From Methylophilus medardensis (lineage in GTDB: Bacteria > Pseudomonadota > Gammaproteobacteria > Burkholderiales > Methylophilaceae), in NCBI RefSeq assembly GCF_006363915.1, contig NZ_CP040946.1: a stretch of DNA of 64,000 nucleotides. One strand, 5' to 3'. The notes under the pieces are model-generated. The model was not told the origin of the DNA. It searched no databases and saw only the letters and a program-made list of their open reading frames with translations. This document shows positions 59,981 to 64,000 of the stretch, piece after piece; position 1 is the first letter of the stretch; every line of letters starts with the position of its first letter. Position numbers and translations under genes: made by a program.

Positions 59981-61339
59981 TTATTTACCTATACAAAAGC
60001 GACTGAAAATCTCACCCAACAAATCGTCGGGGGTGAACTCTCCGGTAATTTGACCCAATGCCTCTTGGGCGCGACGCAACTCCTCAGCCAGCAATTCAGC
60101 CGCGTGCATCTGCTGCATGGCTTGTGTTAAATGTTCATCCACCAACTGTAAGGCTTGCAAGTGCCGCGCACGTGCCATAAACACGCCTTCGCCACTCGGC
60201 TGATAGCCAATCAAATCAAGTAGGGTTTTTTTGAGGTAAGCAATACCGTCGCCTGTCTTGGCAGATAAAAAAACATGCTGATCGAAATCACGCGTTTCTA
60301 CGTGGGATGTTTCACGTGAAACATCGATTTTGTTATGTACCCAAACCTTTTTGACTGGCGGGGGTAGCTTTTGAAGAATTTGATTTTCAAGCGCGCCAAT
60401 ACCATGCTGAGCATCCACTAATAATAGGGCAACGTGAGCGGTTTCTAATGCCTTCCAGGTGCGCGCAATACCAACCTGTTCAACCGTATCATCTGTATCG
60501 CGCAACCCAGCCGTATCAATCACATGCAAAGGCACGCCTTCAATTTGTATGGCACTTTTAATGGTGTCACGCGTGGTGCCAGCAATGGGAGTGACAATCG
60601 CCAACTCTTCGCCTGAGAGTGCATTTAACAAACTAGATTTACCAACGTTTGGCTGGCCGATGAGCACAACGTTCATGCCTTCACGCAACAATGCACCTTG
60701 TTTGGCTTGATGAAAAATAGTTTGTAAGGCAACTTGATTCGCCTGCAATTTTTCGAGTACACGCCCTTGGGTAATAAAATCAATATCCTCTTCGGGAAAA
60801 TCCAAACAGGCTTCCACATACAGACGGAGATCAACCAATTGTTGTAATAGGGTTTGAACGGCTTGAGAAAACTCCCCAGACAGAGAACGAACGGCGCTAC
60901 GAGCAGCTTCAGCGGTGGCGGCATTAATGAGGTCAGCTACAGCTTCAGCCTGCGCTAGATCAATTTTATCGTTTAGATAAGCGCGCTGGGTAAATTCACC
61001 AGCTTGCGCGTGACGTGCACCACACTCTATGCAACGAGCCAGTAAGAGTTGCATTAACGCGGTGCCACCATGTGCCTGCAACTCGAGCACATCCTCACCG
61101 GTATAAGAATGAGGATTGGGGAAGTAGAGGGCAATACCACGGTCAATCAGGCTGCCGTCAGCCTGTAAAAAAGATAGATAAGCCGCATGCCGCGGGGCAG
61201 GACAATGCCCTAAGATCTGATGAGCGATATCGCTAGCCAGAGGGCCAGAAACCCTAACAACACCAATGCCGCCCGCGCCTGAAGCTGTTGCAATAGCGGC
61301 AATGGTGTCGTGCGTTGAAGCCACTTGATTACTTACCAT
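59981..61339 (-). CDS. mnmE: tRNA modification GTPase MnmE
   Basis: The 452-aa GTPase partners MnmG. The folate-binding N-terminal domain has SGAGGIGVVRVSGP and YTGEDVLELQAHGG. The G domain near residues 215-375 has GQPNVGKSSLLNALSG, DTAGLRDTDD and NKID. The C terminus ends in FCIGK (the CxGK motif). It contains a perfect parS site encoding VSRET. It overlaps the yidC stop by 11 bases. Confidence 0.96.
   Translation of the reverse strand: MVSNQVASTHDTIAAIATASGAGGIGVVRVSGPLASDIAHQILGHCPAPRHAAYLSFLQADGSLIDRGIALYFPNPHSYTGEDVLELQAHGGTALMQLLLARCIECGARHAQAGEFTQRAYLNDKIDLAQAEAVADLINAATAEAARSAVRSLSGEFSQAVQTLLQQLVDLRLYVEACLDFPEEDIDFITQGRVLEKLQANQVALQTIFHQAKQGALLREGMNVVLIGQPNVGKSSLLNALSGEELAIVTPIAGTTRDTIKSAIQIEGVPLHVIDTAGLRDTDDTVEQVGIARTWKALETAHVALLLVDAQHGIGALENQILQKLPPPVKKVWVHNKIDVSRETSHVETRDFDQHVFLSAKTGDGIAYLKKTLLDLIGYQPSGEGVFMARARHLQALQLVDEHLTQAMQQMHAAELLAEELRRAQEALGQITGEFTPDDLLGEIFSRFCIGK
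60308..60323. promoter_or_regulatory. parS site 2 (inside mnmE)
   Basis: TGTTTCACGTGAAACA, extended to an 18-bp palindrome by flanking A and T. It is 3.1 kb from site 1 and about 3.5 kb from the origin region. Confidence 0.95.
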
Positions 61340-62927
61340 TTCCTTTTTTAGTCAGCGCTTCCGTGTGAATCATCCGGTTAATCGCCCATTGTTGCCAAAT
61401 GGATAGAATGTTATTCACCAACCAATACAATACCAAGCCAGCGGGGAAGAAAAAGAAGAAGATACTAAATGCCACCGGCATAATCTTCATTACTTTCGCT
61501 TGAATCGGATCGGTCGGCGGCGGATTTAAGAAAGTCTGAATAATCATAGTCGCACCCATCAGCACAGGTAGGACGAAATAGGGATCCGTCGCAGACAAAT
61601 CTTGTATCCACCCAAAGAACGGCGCGTGGCGTAACTCGACAGAACCCAGAAGGACCCAGTAAAGCGAGATGAATACGGGAATCTGAACCAGAATGGGCAG
61701 GCATCCACCCATTGGGTTAATTTTCTCAGTCCGGTACATCTCCATCATGGCCTGCTGAAGTTTCTGTTTGTCGTCGCCAAACTTATCCTTTAAGGCTTGC
61801 ATGCGAGGCGCAATCTCACGCAAGTGCGCCATATTGCGATAACCAGAGGCTGACAATTTGAAAAAAGCGGCTTTAATCAGAATGGTGAGAACGATAATCG
61901 CAATGCCCCAGTTTTTAACTAGATCATGAATATGAGTTAACAGCCACATCAGCGGTTTAGCAATGACGGTGAGAATGCCGTAGTCGACCACAAACTCAAG
62001 CCCAGGCGCAGCTGTTTCTAGATCATCATGCGCTTGTGGACCACTGAATAATTTTGCATCAACCGATTTAGTTGTACCCGGCGCAATATCACCAACCGAT
62101 AGAATCGTGCCGATTGAAAAATCATGATCACTTAATTTAGTGGTGTAGAACTTGCGATCGGCATTCGATTGCGGGACCCAGGCACTGACAAAATAATGTT
62201 GAACAAGGCCAATCCACCCATCTTTAGCATTGATCGATACATCTTTTTTTGCCATATCATCAAATTTAATTTTGTTGTAATTGTCAGCTTTGGTGAAATA
62301 AGCACCGCCGGTGAACGTTGGCATCATTTTAGAGCCTTGGTTAGACTCATTATCATGAATAATTTGATAGTACACAGACGGGGAAATCGCCTTGTCACTA
62401 TTGTTTTTAATTTCGTAAATGACGTCAATCAGATATTGACCACGATGAAAGCGGTAAATCTTATCCACAGCAACGCCATTGGTCTCAGGCGTAGTGAGTC
62501 TAACCTCTAATGTATCCTGATCTGGTTGTAGCGTGTAATCGGTAGCCGTTGTGGTAAAGGAAGCATAGTGTGTGGGTAAGCCATCACCCTTGAGGCCGGT
62601 TTGTGCAACATACAGCTTTTTTGCACTCGCATCACTCATTAATTCATAAGGGCCAGAGTTATCATCCGCCTGATGCTCTAATAAGGATAATTGACGTAAA
62701 TCGCCGCCCACGGTGTCAATGACAGCGGCATAGCGATCTGTTTTAACAGAAATACGCGTGCCCTTAGTGAGCATAAAACCATTTTCTTGAGGCTTATCGG
62801 CTGATGGCGTTGAAGCGGCCTCCTGCGCTGTCACAGGGGTCGGGGCTTGCTGTTGTTGCCAAGCATCCCACAACAGCATGATAGAAAATGAAAAAATGAC
62901 GAACAGAATTAAACGGCGAGTATCCAT
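61329..62927 (-). CDS. yidC: Membrane protein insertase YidC
   Basis: The 532-aa insertase has an N-terminal helix, a large periplasmic P1 domain (residues 60-330) and the conserved hydrophobic core of five helices (WGIAIIVLTILIKAAFFKLSASGYRNMAHLREIAPRMQALKDKFGDD with the groove Arg/Lys, MYRTEKINPMGGCLPILVQIPVFISLYWVL, FFFFFPAGLVLYWLVNNILS). It inserts proteins with or without Sec. It lies between mnmE and yidD as usual near the origin. Confidence 0.96.
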   Translation of the reverse strand: MDTRRLILFVIFSFSIMLLWDAWQQQQAPTPVTAQEAASTPSADKPQENGFMLTKGTRISVKTDRYAAVIDTVGGDLRQLSLLEHQADDNSGPYELMSDASAKKLYVAQTGLKGDGLPTHYASFTTTATDYTLQPDQDTLEVRLTTPETNGVAVDKIYRFHRGQYLIDVIYEIKNNSDKAISPSVYYQIIHDNESNQGSKMMPTFTGGAYFTKADNYNKIKFDDMAKKDVSINAKDGWIGLVQHYFVSAWVPQSNADRKFYTTKLSDHDFSIGTILSVGDIAPGTTKSVDAKLFSGPQAHDDLETAAPGLEFVVDYGILTVIAKPLMWLLTHIHDLVKNWGIAIIVLTILIKAAFFKLSASGYRNMAHLREIAPRMQALKDKFGDDKQKLQQAMMEMYRTEKINPMGGCLPILVQIPVFISLYWVLLGSVELRHAPFFGWIQDLSATDPYFVLPVLMGATMIIQTFLNPPPTDPIQAKVMKIMPVAFSIFFFFFPAGLVLYWLVNNILSIWQQWAINRMIHTEALTKKGNGK

Positions 62928-62946
62928 AAGGTTTCGTATTGAAATA

Positions 62947-63156
62947 TCAGAGTAGGGGATCTACGCCGCCCGGATGCCAAGGATGACAGCGGGCGAGGCG
63001 ACGAAGTGTTAATACAGTACCACGCATAGCACCATAACGGTGAAGCGCCTCAATAGCATAGTGTGAGCAAGTGGGGTGAAAACGGCAATGATGACCCAGC
63101 CAGGGACTTAGGCCCCACTGATAACTTTTAACAAGTAGAATTAGCAGCGTTTTCAT
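62947..63156 (-). CDS. yidD: Membrane protein insertion efficiency factor YidD
   Basis: The 69-aa protein has the family signature YQWGLSPWLGHHCRFHPTCSHYAIEALHRYGAMRG, with the Cys pair CRFHPTCS and RLARCHPWHPGGVDPL. It assists YidC and lies between rnpA and yidC, with gaps of only 5 and 19 bases. Confidence 0.93.
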   Translation of the reverse strand: MKTLLILLVKSYQWGLSPWLGHHCRFHPTCSHYAIEALHRYGAMRGTVLTLRRLARCHPWHPGGVDPLL

Positions 63157-63161
63157 TCACT

Positions 63162-63509
63162 TCACTGAGCCACGGGTGCGATTTTTTTTAGTCTTGCCAA
63201 CAACTGTGACAAATCGCGTTGAATGGCTGAAAAATCCTCATGGTGAAAAGCTTTACGCACTTGGAGTACAACATCAAAACCAGAAGTAGCCGGTGGCGGT
63301 TGCACTCTTAAAAGTTCGCGTAGCACGCGTTTCATGTAATTGCGCTTCACAGCAAGTTTGGCAGTTTTTTTGGAAACCACCAAGCCATAACGATGATGAT
63401 CATGCAAATTAGGCTTAATGTTAACCAATAACCACTCGCCGTAAATGCGCTTCTTAAAACTAAAAACGGATGAAAATTCATCCGTTTTTTTAAGCTTATG
63501 CAAAGTCAT
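63162..63509 (-). CDS. rnpA: Ribonuclease P protein component
   Basis: The 115-aa basic protein cooperates with M1 RNA in tRNA 5' processing. It starts MTLHKLKKTDEFSSVF and has the RNR motif region LAVKRNYMKRVLRELLR (here KRNYMKR), then FDVVLQVRKAF. I chose ATG 63509 because it gives the usual length; the same frame stays open upstream through all of rpmH. A terminator-like hairpin covers codons 7-16. It is 32 bases after rpmH. Confidence 0.93.
   Translation of the reverse strand: MTLHKLKKTDEFSSVFSFKKRIYGEWLLVNIKPNLHDHHRYGLVVSKKTAKLAVKRNYMKRVLRELLRVQPPPATSGFDVVLQVRKAFHHEDFSAIQRDLSQLLARLKKIAPVAQ
63462..63489 (-). terminator. Terminator-like hairpin inside the start of rnpA
   Basis: AAAAACGGATGAA (63462-63474) pairs perfectly with TTCATCCGTTTTT (63477-63489). 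On the minus (rnpA) strand the stem ACGGATGAA/TTCATCCGT is followed by TTTTTAGTTTT. It covers codons 7 to 16 of rnpA, so transcripts from the rpmH promoter would partly end inside the gene. Confidence 0.75.
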
Positions 63510-63541
63510 GCATTGAAATTCAAGCAATGCATCGCTTTGAA

Positions 63542-63676
63542 TTACAGACCCAAGCGTTTGCGGCCTTTGGCGCGACGCGCAGCAATCACTGCACGGCCAC
63601 CTTTGGTTTTCATGCGTACCAGAAAGCCATGGGTACGTGCGCGACGGGTTTTGGATGGTTGGTAGGTACGTTTCAT
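63542..63676 (-). CDS. rpmH: 50S ribosomal protein L34
   Basis: The 44-aa protein reads MKRTYQPSKTRRARTHGF followed by the family LVRMKTKGGRAVIAARRAKGRKRL. It is a bacterial L34 of normal length and belongs to the large ribosomal subunit. The start ATG 63676 has GGAGT upstream. It is the gene nearest the origin region, in the classic order rpmH-rnpA-yidD-yidC-mnmE. Confidence 0.96.
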   Translation of the reverse strand: MKRTYQPSKTRRARTHGFLVRMKTKGGRAVIAARRAKGRKRLGL

Positions 63677-63705
63677 TATTAAACTCCGGCCTTAAAGGCA
63701 ATTAA

Positions 63706-63733
63706 ACTGTAGTGCGACAATAACGAATGTAAA
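63706..63733 (-). promoter_or_regulatory. Possible sigma-70 promoter of rpmH
   Basis: On the minus strand TTTACA (63733-63728) and TACAGT (63711-63706) are 16 bases apart. The -10 box ends 29 bases before the rpmH ATG. The -10 box matches only four of six consensus bases. Confidence 0.4.
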
Positions 63734-63826
63734 CACTCAGTATTTGCCGATTTCGAAAACCCTTAATTAAACATCAAATTAAGCAGGTATGTCAATGATT
63801 TTTTTTACTATTATATAGACTAAGGC

Positions 63827-63835
63827 TGTGGATAA
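63827..63835 (-). promoter_or_regulatory. Perfect DnaA box
   Basis: TGTGGATAA on the plus strand is the complement of TTATCCACA, the consensus DnaA box. It is the only perfect copy I found in the region, so it may serve dnaA autoregulation or be the outermost box of oriC. Confidence 0.85.
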
Positions 63836-64000
63836 CTCAGGATAAAACGATTAGAATGTTGGGCTTAGGTCAAGGTGACATTCACCCCAAGACCGCTTCT
63901 TCTGCCAAACTTCCCGGCAATTATAATGAACAAATACAAAAATCACCTGTGACACTGTGATGGGTTGTGTTTGCTGACACTTTTAAAAAGCACAGGAGCA

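Larger units (their letters stand above)
63677..64000. other. Origin-proximal non-coding region, probable dnaA promoter side
   Basis: This 324-bp gap has no coding frame. It is AT-rich in 63770-63820 (a T run and TATTATATAG), contains a perfect DnaA box at 63827-63835, and ends with CACAGGAGCA, whose AGGAG (63994-63998) is a ribosome site for a gene starting just beyond base 64000. The order rpmH followed by this region makes dnaA the expected next gene. Confidence 0.7.

Overview
The window looks like one end of a betaproteobacterial chromosome stretch that runs up to the replication origin. The most likely family is Methylophilaceae (obligate or near-obligate methylotrophs). The main reason is a PQQ methanol dehydrogenase of the lanthanide-dependent XoxF type (Asp-Tyr-Asp signature, adjacent cysteine pair) followed by a small c-type cytochrome, in an otherwise ordinary betaproteobacterial gene set (metXW, thiDE, mpl, priA-argS-SPOR-dsbA, full atp operon, rpmH-rnpA-yidD-yidC-mnmE). 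The genus is not determined. No CRISPR array, insertion sequence or prophage was seen.

Layout. 1-5.7 kb: end of a HEAT-repeat protein, prmC, a HAD phosphatase, metX-metW, and a sigma-54 activator of the AcoR type on the minus strand. 5.7-9.5 kb: xoxF and a cytochrome c behind a near-perfect sigma-54 promoter, then ampG. 9.6-18.4 kb: xthA/pyrE, yidB, an RsuA-family pseudouridine synthase, a GT51 transglycosylase with an unusual N-terminal domain, a small ferredoxin, a TonB-like protein, mpl, and thiD-thiE behind a tRNA-Gly. 18.4-23.9 kb: a two-partner secretion operon (tpsB then tpsA). 23.9-29.3 kb: priA, argS, a SPOR protein and dsbA. 29.3-38.7 kb: an accessory locus with a FlaG-like orphan, a trimeric autotransporter adhesin operon (DUF4019 protein, YadA-like adhesin, BamE-like lipoprotein, small lipoprotein), a divergent S24-like repressor and a cation-diffusion-facilitator-like protein that share repeated CTTAATTAAG operators. 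38.7-43.8 kb: SDR, DUF1508 protein, ettA, hsp20 with a sigma-32 promoter, and an EAL/HDOD protein. 43.9-64 kb: glmS-glmU, atpIBEFHAGDC, parB-parA-rsmG-mnmG, a cytochrome c/cytochrome b pair, mnmE-yidC-yidD-rnpA-rpmH, and a DnaA box with a ribosome binding site at the very end, where dnaA is expected just past the window.

How parts work together. The AcoR-like activator, a 14-bp palindrome and the sigma-54 promoter form a self-contained control module for xoxF. ParA, ParB and two perfect parS sites (inside mnmG and mnmE) form the origin segregation system. Two surface-adhesin systems of different type (type Vb and type Vc) lie within 18 kb of each other, and the second appears to be under a dedicated repressor whose S24 nucleophile position is Thr rather than Ser.

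The observations I rate highest are the xoxF sigma-54 control region, the repressor/operator arrangement around the YadA-like locus, the exact 411-bp tandem duplication inside that adhesin, the parS pair, the terminator-like hairpin inside the start of rnpA, and an 82-bp nested inverted repeat in the 505-bp gap before the FlaG-like gene. All functional statements rest on motif reading by eye, without database searches.
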